From NCBI GenBank assembly GCA_032622095.1, contig CP136063.1, forward strand, positions 277,693,426 through 277,757,425: 64,000 bases of DNA, given 5' to 3'. A program made the position numbers and the translations under genes. Below are positions 1 to 10,485 of this stretch, one piece after another. Within the stretch, counting starts at the first letter, position 1. The number at the start of each line of letters is the position of its first letter. The notes beneath the pieces were generated by a model. The model searched no databases and was not told the DNA's origin. It saw nothing but the letters and a program-made list of their open reading frames with translations. Source of the DNA: Siphonodentalium dalli. Lineage: Eukaryota; Mollusca; Scaphopoda; Gadilida; Siphonodentaliidae.

Positions 1-397
1 TAATTCACATCATTTTTTCTTTGTAAAACCAACGTCAAACCCTTTTACATCCAAAAAACGATATTTCACCAAAAAAAATAAAATATAAAAATATACACAT
101 TATTACAATATATTATACAAATTTTATACTTATAAACTGAACTAGAAATTATCAACATTTTGACAGTATTCCAGATTCTACAGATACATTAAATTGCTTT
201 ATTTGTTCGATGTCTGTCCCATGTGCCTTGTTCATGCAGCTTAAAGAAAAAAGAGAATCATACTTTATAAATATATTTCTTCCACTATGAACTTCCCACT
301 GGCCCTACACTATGTATGAAAATTCTCAAATTGAATCTTCATTAAGAAGCTGGATTTGAGTTAAAAGCACAGAATTCATAGAGCTATATAAATTTAC
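1..397 (-). other. Fibrillin intron, partial
   Basis: This AT-rich sequence lies downstream, on the minus strand, of the last exon seen. I find no cysteine-rich open segment with splice sites in it and no clear repeat. Confidence 0.5.
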
Positions 398-526
398 CTA
401 AACATATTCTTCCAGTTGGATCGAGTATAGTCCCAGGCACCACACACTCACATCGAAAACTCCCCGGTGTGTTGATACAGTTACCTCCAGTGCACGACAG
501 TCTGTACAACGTGCACTCATCTACAT
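398..526 (-). CDS. FBN: Fibrillin exon 19: calcium-binding EGF domain
   Basis: The exon encodes residues about 799-841 as a single cbEGF. It opens with the calcium-binding DVDEC motif and has six cysteines and the beta-hydroxylation pattern CINTPGSFRC. The stretch between cysteines 5 and 6 reads CVVPGTILDPTGRIC, slightly unlike the usual CPPGY form. The acceptor is tttag, the donor gtaaat, and phase is 1 on both sides over 129 bases. It is the last exon in the window; the protein continues off the left edge. Confidence 0.9.
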
Positions 527-730
527 CTAAATAAAAAAAACAAGCATGCAATTTACTAATGGCTTATGAGCCAAATAGGTACAATGTACAACATGGCTAC
601 ATCCTCACTTCTATAAGACCAAAATGATCATCCCGCTTAAATGTCCATGACAACCAACATAAAAATGACAAATCAGTATATCACATCAAAATATACCATT
701 TAGTATATTACACACTCTAAATCATTTTAC

Positions 731-830
731 CTGCAGTCGAACATTTATGGTACATGTGAAAGGATAATCTCCAGACTCTTATACCAACAAATGCGAACTC
801 ACAAACAAAAGCAGTTCTGTTCATTTTACA
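731..830 (-). pseudogene. Decayed half-exon of a cbEGF domain
   Basis: On the minus strand this intronic stretch has no stop for 33 codons. It translates to an EGF-like tail (pattern C-x-M-N-R-T-A-F-V-C-E-F) and ends with a usable donor, gtaaaa, in phase 1. The expected fifth cysteine is F, the start of the domain is missing and no acceptor is evident. It lies between two real cbEGF exons. I read it as the 3' half of a duplicated, decayed EGF exon. Chance resemblance is possible. Confidence 0.4.
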
Positions 831-860
831 CTATTGTAAGTGGTAACACTAAAATATTAC

Positions 861-986
861 CTTCACATGTATTTGACTGTAGATTGAGTTGATATCCATC
901 AGGACAAATACAGCGATGGCTGCCCGGAGTGTTCCGACACTGACCTCCATTACAGACATCAGAATCCTGTGAACATTCATTAATAT
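861..986 (-). CDS. FBN: Fibrillin exon 18: calcium-binding EGF domain
   Basis: The exon encodes residues about 757-798: one cbEGF starting DINEC with six cysteines (DINECSQDSDVCNGGQC, then CRNTPGSHRC). In the aspartate/asparagine hydroxylation motif the aromatic residue before the fourth-pair cysteine is replaced by His (GSHRC). The acceptor is ttcag and the donor gtaata, with phase 1 at both ends and 126 bases. The intron upstream of it in transcription order is 4.5 kb and almost entirely repeats. Confidence 0.93.
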
Positions 987-1135
987 CTGAAATGTAGTGA
1001 TCAGAGCTGTCGTATGATACGATACGAAACGATTTAATTGCATAAACACCAATAAAGGCAGTATGCTAACAATACAATTCATAATAAAACAATAAACAAT
1101 TAATAAACAATTATATGTGAACATGGCATGTCTAG

Positions 1136-1503
1136 CTATATGTATTTTATTGTGTGATGGCAAGCATAATATTCATTCAGAGCGCTTATCAAAGAGCGCC
1201 GGACCACATTGCTGAATTTGCTGCTTATTTCAGGGTTATCATTTTTCATTTTAAGATTAAATTTCTGATTGTTTGACATACTTGTAAAATTACTGTGATA
1301 TCTACCAACAATTTGGAAAATTTCATCACTGAGATCGCAATAGTGTGGACATTCCATAATGAAACGATACTCATTTTCTATATCAGAACCGGTCCTGCAT
1401 TTAAGGCACAGTCTATTCCCCTCCTTAATTATAGGCTGATGATGTCTACCTTTTTCAATAGCGAGTATGTGATCAGCCCAGCAGCTGAAGTGACGTTAAA
1501 CTC
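1136..1503 (-). mobile_element. Non-LTR retrotransposon 3' fragment (C-terminal RT tail)
   Basis: The minus-strand translation has the zinc-knuckle tail found at the end of many non-LTR reverse-transcriptase ORFs: H-x-L-x-I-E-x-G-R (ADHILAIEKGRHH), then C-x-x-C (RLCLKCRTG) and I-E-N-E-Y-R-F-I-M-E-C-P-H-Y. The fragment is 5' truncated where the neighbouring minisatellite begins. It is one of four such tails in this window, each from a different copy or family, and it sits inside a fibrillin intron. Confidence 0.75.
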
Positions 1504-1504
1504 C

Positions 1505-2540
1505 AATAAACCAACATTAGGGCTACCATCTCAAATAAATGCAATAAACCAACATTAGAGCTACCATCTCAAATAAATATAATAAACCAACATTAGGGCT
1601 ACCATCTCAAATAAATATAATAAACCAACATTAGGGCTACCATATCAAATAAATGTAATAAACCGACATTAGGGCTACCATCTCAAATAAATGCAATAAA
1701 CCAACATTAGGGCTACCATCTCAAATAAATATAATAAACCAACATTAGGGCTACCATATCAAATAAATGTAATAAACCGACATTAGGGCTACCATCTCAA
1801 ATAAATGCAATAAACCAACATTAGGGCTACCATCTCAAATAAATGTAATAAACCAACATTATGGCTACCATCTCAAATAAATGTAATAAACCAACATTAG
1901 GGCTACCATCTCAAATAAATGAAAAAAATAAACCAACATTAGGGCTACCATATCAAATAAATGTAATAAACCGACATTAGGGCTACCATCTCAAATAAAT
2001 GCAATAAACCAACATTAGGGCTACCATCTCAAATAAATATAATAAACCAACATTAGGGCTACCATCTCAAATAAATGTAATAAACCAACATTAGGGCTAC
2101 CATCTCAAATAAATGTAATAAACCAACATTAGGGCTACCATATCAAATAAATGTAATAAACCAACATTAGGGCTACCATCTCAAATAAATGTAATAAACC
2201 AACATTAGGGCTACCATCTCAAATAAATGCAATAAACCAACATTAGGGCTACCATCTCAAATAAATGCAATAAACCAACATTAGGGCTACCATATCAAAT
2301 AAATGTAATAAACCAACATTAGGGCTACCATCTCAAATAAATATAATAAACCAACATTATGGCTACCATCTCAAATAAATATAATAAACCAACATTAGGG
2401 CTACCATCTCAAATAAATTCAATAAACCAACATTAGAGCTACCATCTCAAATAAATATAATAAACCAACATTATGGCTACCATCTCAAATAAATATAATA
2501 AACCAACATTTTGGCTACCATATCAAATAAATGCAATATA
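1505..2540. repeat. 38-bp minisatellite, about 27 copies
   Basis: Head-to-tail units contain the core cattagggctaccatctca, followed by aataaat and a two-base variable spot (gt, at, gc). The period is 38 bases, measured from successive 'aataaacc' starts. Variants such as 'tatggct', 'tagagct' and 'ccatatca' recur in scattered units, as expected from unequal exchange. The array abuts the truncated retrotransposon tail and lies in a fibrillin intron. It has no coding content. Confidence 0.95.
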
Positions 2541-2565
2541 AATAAGTTGAGGGAAGTAAATTGTT

Positions 2566-2828
2566 TTAACCCTTCCACGACTGGAGCTTCCTGAAAGTTT
2601 GTGAAAACCCTGTGCCAATGCATTCTCTTATATATGCGAGTCTCCCATAGAGAGCCTCACATATATAAGAGAATACATTGGCCTCACAATAATTACCTTG
2701 ACCTTGTAAGCCAGTGCATTCCCTTATATATGCGATGCTCCCTATGGGAGACTCACATATATAAGAGAATGGAATGGCACAGGATCTTTAATGCTGCACC
2801 AGCACAGATTCTGTAATGAAAGAGTTAA
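2566..2828. mobile_element. TTAA-flanked miniature element carrying the palindromic cassette (family G)
   Basis: The element starts TTAACCCTTCCACGAC and ends GAAAGAGTTAA. It carries two diverged palindromic cores (CCAATGCATTCTCTT and its inverse), bounded by CCCTGTGCC on the left and GGCACAGG on the right. Compared with the other families the loops are altered (CTCCCATAGAGAG). No protein is encoded. The TTAA ends and CCC-starting terminus suggest a piggyBac-type non-autonomous element. Confidence 0.7.
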
Positions 2829-2873
2829 AGAGGAATTCTTTGACAATCCATGCATGTCAATAGTGACATATTC

Positions 2874-3127
2874 AAGCCTTGAAATAGTGTGCCTGTCATT
2901 TGCAGAATGAGGTCCCCAGAGGGTGAATTTAGTGATGCTACCCCGCAAAGTGGGCTAGCATCACCAAATTCACCCTCTGGGAACCTCATTCTGCTGAGTT
3001 GTAAGCAGAATGAGGTCCCCAGAGGGTGAATTTGGTGATGCTAGCCCTCTATGCGGGGTTGCATCAATAAATTCACCCTCTGGGGACCTCATTCTGCAAA
3101 TGACAGACACACTATTTCAAGGCTTGG
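2874..3127. mobile_element. Foldback element (family I) with 'ggtccccagagggtgaat' arms
   Basis: The ends are inverted copies of CAAGCCTTGAAATAGTGTG followed by cctgtcatttgcagaatgagg. Inside are two more inverted copies of ccagagggtgaattt, so the unit is a palindrome within a palindrome. Related copies lie at 20624-20985, 28873-29245 and 31708-31860. There is no open reading frame of note. Confidence 0.75.
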
Positions 3128-3141
3128 ACATATTGTTCAGT

Positions 3142-5290
3142 TAAAGGCCCACTTAATTTTCGAATCACCAGATCACATTATATAACACATATTCCATGTT
3201 ATATACCATGAACCACCAGATCACATTATATACAACATATTCCATGTTATATACCATGAATCACCAGATCACATTATATACAATATATTCCATGTTATAT
3301 ACCATTTGAAAGAGGAAGCTCCAAAACATTGTATTATCAACTGATCCGGTCGGTTAAACTGGGAACATGTTGTTTTTGTCGAGGTACCAAGGTGTGTCCT
3401 GTATATAATTTTGATCCGGACTGTACTATAAAGTCTTGGAATGAATCTCTATCATTTGGTGGACAGTCCTAGGCCACAGCTGCCTCGTATTCTGGTGGAA
3501 TATATATTTTTTGGTTCCTCTTCCAGATGGTATATAATATGGAATAATGTTATCTGGGCATTCAATGGTATATAATATGGAATAATGTTATCTGGGCATT
3601 CAATGGTATATAATATGGAATAATGTTATCTGGGCATTCAATGGTATATAATATGGAATAATGTTATCTGGGCATTCAATGGTATATAATATGGAATAAT
3701 GTTATCTGGGCATTCAATGGTATATAATATGGAATAATGTTATCTGGGCATTCAATGGTATATAATATGGGATAATGTTATCTGGGCATTCAATGGTATA
3801 TAATATGGAATAATGTTATCTGGGCATTCAATGGTATATAATATGGAATATGTTATCTGGGCATTCAATGGTATATAATATGGAATAATGTTATCTGGGC
3901 ATTCAATGGTATATAATATGGAATAATGTTATCTGGGCATTCAATGGTATATAATATGGAATAATGTTATCTGGGCATTCAATGGTATATAATATGGAAT
4001 AATGTTATCTGGGCATTCAATGGTATATAATATGGGATAATGTTATCTGGGCATTCAATGGTATATAATATGGAATAATGTTATCTGGGCATTCAATGGT
4101 ATATAATATGGGATAATGTTATCTGGGCATTCAATGGTATATAATATGGGATAATGTTATCTGGGCATTCAATGGTATATAATATGGAATAATGTTATCT
4201 GGGCATTCAATGGTATATAATATGGGATAATGTTATCTGGGCATTCAATGGTATATAATATGGAATAATGTTATCTGGGCATTCAATGGTATATAATATG
4301 GAATAATGTTATCTGGGCATTCAATGGTATATAATATGGAATAATGTTATCTGGGCATTCAATGGTATATAATATGGAATAATGTTATCTGGGCATTCAA
4401 TGGTATATAATATGGAATAATGTTATCTGGGCATTCAATGGTATATAATATGGAATAATGTTATCTGGGCATTCAATGGTATATAATGTGGAATAATGTT
4501 ATCTGGGCATTCAATGGTATATAATATGGAATAATGTTATCTGGGCATTCAATGGTATATAATATGGAATAATGTTATCTGGGCATTCAATGGTATATAA
4601 TATGGGATAATGTTATCTGGGCATTCAATGGTATATAATATGGAATAATGTTATCTGGGCATTCAATGGTATATAATATGGAATAATGTTATCTGGGCAT
4701 TCAATGGTATATAATATGGAATAATGTTATCTGGGCATTCAATGGTATATAATATGGAATAATGTTATCTGGGCATTCAATGGTATATAATATGGAATAA
4801 TGTTATCTGGGCATTCAATGGTATATAATATGGAATAATGTTATCTGGGCATTCAATGGTATATAATATGGAATAATGTTATATGGGCATTCAATGGTAT
4901 ATAATATGGAATAATGTTATCTGGGCATTCAATGGTATATAATATGGAATAATGTTATCTGGGCATTCAATGGTATATAATATGGAATAATGTTATCTGG
5001 GCATTCAATGGTATATAATATGGAATGTTATCTGGGCATTCAATGGTATATAATATGGAATAATGTTATCTGGGCATTCAATGGTATATAATATGGAATA
5101 ATGTTATCTGGGCATTCAATGGTATATAATATGGAATAATGTTATCTGGGCATTCAATGGTATATAATATGGAATAATGTTATCTGGGCATTCAATGGTA
5201 TATAATATGGAATAATGTTATCTGGGCATTCAATGGTATATAATATGGAATAATGTTATCTGGGCATTCGAAAATTAAGTGGGCCTTTAA
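3142..5290. mobile_element. 2.1-kb foldback element whose arms are expanded into tandem repeats
   Basis: Perfect 23-bp terminal inverted repeats begin AAAGGCCCACTTAATTTTCG at the left and appear as their complement at the right. Inside the left end are about three ~50-bp units (atcacattatatacaacata). The right arm consists of about 45 units of 38 bp (ggtatataatatggaataat), which are the inverse of the left units. The centre is also inverted (gaggaagctcc / ggttcctcttcc). A truncated relative is at 41152-41460. The expansion lengthens a fibrillin intron. Confidence 0.85.
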
Positions 5291-5449
5291 ACCAATCGTA
5301 TTTGAGAGATGGTAATATTTGATGCAGAAATGTAGTACTGCCATTCTCTGTACAACCGATATGTATATCAGGGGTGTATGCTGGCATGATAGAGGAGAAG
5401 CTGAGCATGTTACACACCCCCAATAGATAGAAGGTATTTATTATCTTAC

Positions 5450-5575
5450 CAACACATCGTTTGCCTGTGCTATCCACTTCATATCCATTATTGCAGATAC
5501 ATCTGTAGCCAGCTTTGAGGTTCTCGCATGCTCCATTTTGACATAGCTGAGGCATTATGAGACACTCGTTGATAT
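5450..5575 (-). CDS. FBN: Fibrillin exon 17: calcium-binding EGF domain
   Basis: The exon encodes residues about 715-756: DINEC start, six cysteines, CENLKAGYRC hydroxylation motif and CNNGYEVDSTGKRC end. It follows TB domain 2 directly in the protein. The acceptor is taacag, the donor gtaaga, and it is phase 1-1 over 126 bases. The foldback element begins only about 160 bases downstream of its donor. Confidence 0.94.
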
Positions 5576-5855
5576 CTGTTAAGTAGAAGTAGTAACTCAA
5601 AGAATATGACATATTAATGACTTGGGACAAAACATACAAGAAAGAAACATGATTGAATAGAAAGAGATTAGCAACCAAAAACTTGAACACACGACCACTT
5701 ATGTACAGCATGTGTATTAATCTATCTTTGTGTTAACTTTATCCATTTTCAAAATGCTATATTCATTTGATCTCCTGGTAACTCACACTTGTTCGTCTAT
5801 CCCATTGCAAAATGTAGGTATCTAAATGCATACCTAATATGGCAAATAAATATGC

Positions 5856-6123
5856 TTAACTCTTTATTTACTAAATACTAATTGAATAGTAGTTCTCTTT
5901 GGAAATTTTCTGATAATAAGTATAACTAACAGACATATGCCGTTTATTGAATTTATTATCTGAACATTTCCCACCAATGAACATGAATCCTTCTGCAAAT
6001 TGTATTATCTTTTTGTCTGTCTGTGCTCAATTTTCCTGAACAACCATCCAAATGAATAGTAGACTATTCCAATGTATACTTTTATAACTGATGGGAGAAT
6101 CCATTTTGTAAAGAAAGGGTTAA
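5856..6123. mobile_element. TTAA-flanked miniature element (family K)
   Basis: The left end is TTAACTCTTTATTTACTAAA and the right end AGAAAGGGTTAA. Interior motifs (ttatctgaacatttccc; ataactgatgggagaatcca) recur near 42933, 59700, 60430, 61040 and 61922. The element is non-coding and likely a non-autonomous TTAA-target DNA transposon. Confidence 0.55.
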
Positions 6124-6342
6124 ACAAAACCAGAAGAGAAAATGAGATGGAAGAAGCGATCATTGAGAGCGCAGGAATTTTATCACGGCAGCAGCTGACG
6201 GCAGCATGTAACGTAGCGACAACATCACTATAAAGTTGCAAATAATCAAAAATATTCCAAATGCATGTTCAGGTTGATATTTTTCACTGAAATGTAATTA
6301 CTAGTATAAGGAACAAATTTAATTTCATCCCATGATATGATG

Positions 6343-6543
6343 TACAGTAATGCTCTAGATAATCGACTCCTTAACCACAGCAGAATTATGGGTAACGGAA
6401 ATATGGCTTGTTGACATTCATCGGAAAGCTCTCGAGGAGAGCTTTCCGATGAATGGCAACAAGCCATATTTCCTACTAAATCCTGAAATGTTACCCATAA
6501 TTCTGCTGTGGTTAAGGAGTTGATTATTTAGAACATTACTGTA
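6343..6543. mobile_element. Palindromic MITE (family H)
   Basis: Terminal inverted repeats TACAGTAATGCTCTA / GAACATTACTGTA enclose inverted arms containing accacagcagaattatggg and cattcatcggaaagctctc. Further copies are at 7414, 7868, 18282, 24379, 26543, 57422, 59837 and 62141. The element is non-coding and can fold back over almost its full length. Confidence 0.85.
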
Positions 6544-6632
6544 CACTTCTTTTTGTGATTTATGTTTGTGGTTAGGCACCACAGTGTAATTCTGTCAGGA
6601 AATGAAGATTATTTGTTAAATAATTTACTAAC

Positions 6633-6851
6633 CTTTCCCATTACCATCTATTCCGGGACCATGAGGACAGAGTTTTTTATAATCTGGTGAAGATACTGAT
6701 GGGCAGTGGTCGCAGGATAATCCCCACGCTACACCCGGAGCGGACATAGAATCCACGGTGCAGCAGCATGTAGACTTGGTCACTACGCGACTAAGAGGAT
6801 TATGACATCCACCTCTACGAAGGTCAAGGTAACAGAAATCTTTCTGTGTGT
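6633..6851 (-). CDS. FBN: Fibrillin exon 16: TB (8-cysteine) domain 2
   Basis: The exon encodes residues about 642-714. The cysteine layout is C-C-CCC-C-C-C (DFCYLD, GGCHNP, TCCCTV, LSCDHC, KKLC), the eight-Cys TB/LTBP fold found only in fibrillins and LTBPs. The motif AWGLSCDHCP matches the conserved TB segment. No RGD is present. The whole domain is in one exon, unlike TB1. The acceptor is tgcag, the donor gttagt, and it is phase 1-1 over 219 bases. Confidence 0.95.
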
Positions 6852-6910
6852 CTGCAAGTAATTAATATATAATGATGATTATAACCACTTCATGTAGAAA
6901 CAACTATTTA

Positions 6911-7140
6911 TTAACCCTTCCATGGATGAAGCTTCCTGAAATTTTGCGAAAACTCTGTGCCTATGCATTCTCTTATATAGGGAGGCTCTCATATATAAGA
7001 GAATGCATTGGCCTAACAATATTGACCTTGTAAACCATGCATTGTCCTATATATGCAAGGCTCCCTATGGGAGACTCGAATATACAAGAGAATGCACTGG
7101 CACATGATATTTAATGCTGCACCAGCACACAAATTCCTGT
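6911..7140. mobile_element. Family G miniature element, decayed
   Basis: The left end is TTAACCCTTCCATGGATG. It has two diverged palindromic cores (tgcattctcttatatagg and its partner) and the downstream tttaatgctgcaccagcac seen in the copy at 2566. The right terminal TTAA is not preserved. It starts 59 bases upstream of a splice acceptor on the minus strand. Confidence 0.6.
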
Positions 7141-7146
7141 CAATTA

Positions 7147-7290
7147 CTTAAAACCCCGAAAAATTATGCTATTAACCTTAAATGTTCTTGTTCTCTTTGC
7201 TAGACTAAACTTATTGTTAACGCAAATTATGATGATCACCCAAGTATGTCCTGTTGTCCGGCCTGAGCTCGAATCCAAACAAACATGAAA
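7147..7290. repeat. Segmental copy of the exon-15 3' flank
   Basis: The sequence parallels 8672-8820 (gaaaaattatgctattaacc, then aaattatgatgatcacccaa, then a gctcgaatccaaacaaacat motif). It is a diverged duplicate of the intron next to the cbEGF exon at 8981, including a remnant of the copied exon tail. It contains no intact exon. Confidence 0.6.
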
Positions 7291-7413
7291 GGATGAATGA
7301 AAAACACACCATTCGTCTATCTCAGCCCTTGTCATCTTTTACAACTGAGGAACACCACGAAATGACGTTCACCTCGACAATGTAATGAGAGACACAAAAA
7401 CAGGATAATGAAA

Positions 7414-7608
7414 TACAGTAATGCCCTAATTAATTGACTCCTTAACCACAGCAGAATTATGGGTAACTTTTCAGGATTTAGACGGAAATATGGCTTGTTG
7501 TCATTCATCGGAAAGCTCTCCCCGCAAGCCATATTTCTGAATAAATCTTGAAAAGTTACCCATAATTCTGCTGTGGTTAAGGAGTCGATTAATTAGGGCA
7601 TTACTGTA
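7414..7608. mobile_element. Palindromic MITE (family H)
   Basis: The termini are TACAGTAATGCCCTAAT and the inverse, with arms containing aaccacagcagaattatggg. It has the same architecture as the copy at 6343 and is non-coding. Confidence 0.85.
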
Positions 7609-7867
7609 GCATTGACTGATTCCTAGGAAAACATCAGAAATGAACAGCTAGGAGATTTTGGTCGGGCTTGTAACATACACAGAACCACACATATATGTTA
7701 CTGGCTCATATATATGGAAATCACGTGATCGGGGAAGGATAAAACTCTCGTGCTATACATATGACATCACTCTTATGCCTTTCAATGGTCCCTTGACTTT
7801 AATCATGCCACTGCTTTGCTCTGGGCATCATTATTATAGACCAGTATGGACCAACGCCATCTTAAAT

Positions 7868-8084
7868 TACAGTAATGCCCTAAGTAATCGACTCCTTAAC
7901 CACAGCAGAATTATGGGTAACTTTTCGGGATTAAGTCGGAAATATGGCTTGTTGCCATTCATCAGAAAGCTCTCCCCGAGAGCTTTCTGATGAATGGCAA
8001 CAAGCCATATTTCCGACTAAATCCTGAAAAGTTACCCATAATTCTGCTGTGGTTAAGGAGTCGATTACTTAGGGCATTACTGTA
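7868..8084. mobile_element. Palindromic MITE (family H), near-perfect hairpin
   Basis: The two arms are almost perfectly complementary (TACAGTAATGCCCTAAGTAA ... GCATTACTGTA, with centre ctctccccgagag). It is the best preserved H copy and contains the uninterrupted ctgtggTTAAggagtcgatt site that is filled in other copies. Confidence 0.9.
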
Positions 8085-8660
8085 CCAGTCAAAATTCTGA
8101 CCGGTACTGAAATAGAACAGTACAAGCTGATTGGATGAAGTGATTTGTGTGTTGTGTCCAAAAACCCAAGTTTGACTAGATTCTAGCTGTCGATCTCGGC
8201 GGGAATAAATTATCAAAACATATTATTTTGATATCCTACTTCGTATTTGCTGTTGTCTGACCGTCGTTATATTTATATCAATGATGCAAATGACGTCTTC
8301 TACTTGAAGATGGAGATGGTCCGTACTGGTCTCTTAAGGGAGGGGGGATGTTACAGAGTGATATCGTCCTAGTGTTTCATCTATAAGCCAGGGATGAGTC
8401 TAACTTATGCCATAAATTGATATCCAGGAAGTGCAGTTCTATGTATTTGTGACAGCGGTCTGCAAAGAGTGTTTCACCCACCAACCCAAATGGTAGTCTA
8501 AACCTCAGACGTTGGAAATCTGAAGGTCTAAAGCCTGTTCAAAATTTGAAGCATAATAATGCTATAAATTTATTGTTTTTTAATAGAAATTTAATGTAAA
8601 TTTAATGATTTCCAAGTCTATTGTAGTTTATTTTTTGTTCTCAGTTGATGTCACAAATTC
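8085..8660. other. Intron sequence with nothing recognised
   Basis: Moderately AT-rich sequence without splice-flanked cysteine-rich reading frames, tandem repeats or clear inverted ends. Confidence 0.4.
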
Positions 8661-8760
8661 TGTCAATCACTTAAAACCCAGAAAAATTATGCTATTAACC
8701 TTAAAATATTCTTGTTCTCCTCGCTGGACTAAACTTAATGTTAATGCAAATTATGATGAT

Positions 8761-8976
8761 CACCCAAGTACGTCCTCTTGTCGGGTCCAAGCTCGAATCC
8801 GAACACACATCATAAATACTCACCCAAACATGTCCTCTTGTCAGGTCCAAGCTCGATTCCGAACAAACATCATAAATACTCACCCAAACATGTCCTCTTG
8901 TCGGGTCCAATCTCGAATCCGAACACACATCATAAATACTCACCCAAACTCGAATCCGAACACACATCATAAATAC
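8761..8976 (-). repeat. 60-bp tandem copies of an exon tail plus splice donor
   Basis: Three full units and one shortened unit, period 60 bases, repeat the last ~38 coding bases of the adjacent cbEGF exon together with its donor (gtgagt) and the following ~22 intron bases. Each unit preserves a gtgagt donor. Reading past the first donor meets an in-frame TGA within five codons, so use of a later donor would truncate the protein. The exon at 8981 with its first donor gives the intact domain. Confidence 0.9.
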
Positions 8977-8980
8977 TCAC

Positions 8981-9106
8981 CCAAACATGTCCTCTTGTCG
9001 GGACCAAGCTCGAATCCGAACACACAATCACATCGGAAGCTGCCCTGGTTGTTGATACACTGACCGTTGATGCAGATGTCCTCATTTTCTTCACACTCAT
9101 TTATGT
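8981..9106 (-). CDS. FBN: Fibrillin exon 15: calcium-binding EGF domain
   Basis: The exon encodes residues about 600-641: DINEC start, six cysteines, CINNQGSFRC hydroxylation motif. It directly precedes TB domain 2. The acceptor is tttttag, the donor gtgagt, and it is phase 1-1 over 126 bases. The choice of donor is decided by phase and by the stop codon that follows it; several duplicate donors lie downstream in the tandem copies. Confidence 0.93.
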
Positions 9107-9364
9107 CTAAAAATAACAAAGCGCATTTATAGATATTTCCAACCACAAAGGCTTGTCATTACAATACAAAAGCACCATTGATGAGTAGTTATCCCATCGG
9201 AAATGTTCAGATAATAAGCTCAACAAACAATCATAGGTCATTATGTGAACAATTATAATAGTTTTATTTACTCAGACACAATATGTGCAACATGAGATGA
9301 GAATAAGATAAATAACATGGCTAAATTAACTCAATATACAGAAAACAACACACATATAAGCATC

Positions 9365-9535
9365 AACCATCATCACCTCCATCGTCGTCATCCCTATTGG
9401 TATAGTATCATCGACAGTGTCGTCGTCTACGTCATTATAATCATCATTATATTTATCATAATCAAAATCACTATCATCACCTTCATCATCATCATCATTA
9501 TCATCATCATCACCATTGTCTTCATCGAGCTGTAT
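9365..9535. repeat. Imperfect (ATC)n / (CATCAT)n microsatellite
   Basis: Long runs of atcatcatc and catcatcatt with interruptions. The plus-strand reading frame through it is low-complexity Ile/His and is not a gene. Confidence 0.8.
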
Positions 9536-9539
9536 AATA

Positions 9540-9975
9540 CTACTTGCTGTGCTCGGTTAGCTTAAGGCCCTTATTAATGAACATTGATAGGTTCCGCAAT
9601 GTGTTAATATCGGTTTTGTTTAATAAAGCATAACACAATTCTTTGGACACAACTTTTCGATAACATTCTGGTAAATATTTAATTCTAAGTTCACAAAGAT
9701 TATGGCATTTCATCAGGAAGTGATACTCGTCCCCTTGTTCCACTTTGCAAATGCTACATAAGGCATCGTTGGTAGCCACTGCTTGTTTACGCTTTCCTTT
9801 TTTCCATCGAGTCACTTCTACAGCCAGTCTATGATTTGCTGTCCTCAGTCGCTGTATATGAATACTAAATGAAAAGTCCAAAGTGTAACATTTGGAAAAA
9901 GACGGTTTATCTTTCAAGTGGGTATAAAATTCTCCTCTTGATTCCCTGCAATAAATAGGAGTCCTTCTGTACTTT
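9540..9975 (-). mobile_element. Non-LTR retrotransposon 3' fragment (C-terminal RT tail)
   Basis: The minus-strand open segment of about 125 codons has IQRLRTANHRLAVEVTRWKK, then C-x-x-C (ALCSICKVEQGDEYHFLMKC) and an R-x-K-Y-L tail. This is the C-terminal zinc-knuckle block of non-LTR reverse transcriptases. It is extended upstream by one frameshift (NQEEEFYTHLKD). The fragment is 5' truncated and sits within a fibrillin intron, same strand as the gene. Confidence 0.75.
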
Positions 9976-10485
9976 TATATTCTGTTGTCTGATGCTTCCC
10001 CAAAACCTTCCAGTTGAATAATAGACCATTCCGATGTACACTATTTTAACTGATGGTGGTAGAGATAATTGCCCAGACAGACAAAAAGCCAACATTTCCA
10101 GATAAACAAAGATGAATAACTCAAGAACTGAAAACCCGCACAAAATTATTGAATACTCCATTGAATGACCTCATAGTAGTGTACATCCATACGAAATTCA
10201 TTGAGATCTGAGCACTACTGTTCAAGTTATGACCTGAACAGACATAGGGCAGACAAGTAGTAGTGAACATCCATACAAAAAACCTGAACCAACGGATGGA
10301 TATACGGATGCAGGGATGGTCGGACAGACAGATGCAATACAGTATACCCTCCTCCCTTTATAATAAGTTAATTTGGGCCAATTTAGCATTTTGTTTGTAT
10401 CATAAGCGGAAAGTTTAAATGTTTAATACTAGAGCTCAACCGAGAGAGCCATATGATGTTTGGGATCAATTGTTTTTAACCCTTT

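Noticed and set aside
1505-2540. CRISPR-like appearance of regularly spaced repeats
   Set aside because: Units are contiguous with no unique spacers and the genome is eukaryotic; it is a minisatellite. The same holds for 3530-5270 and 27035-27376.
8701-8972. Open frames on both strands over the exon-tail array
   Set aside because: Produced by the 60-bp period (a multiple of three); only the exon at 8981 has EGF structure.
9317-9565. Plus-strand open frame of 82 codons
   Set aside because: It is translation of an (ATC)n microsatellite into Ile/His runs.
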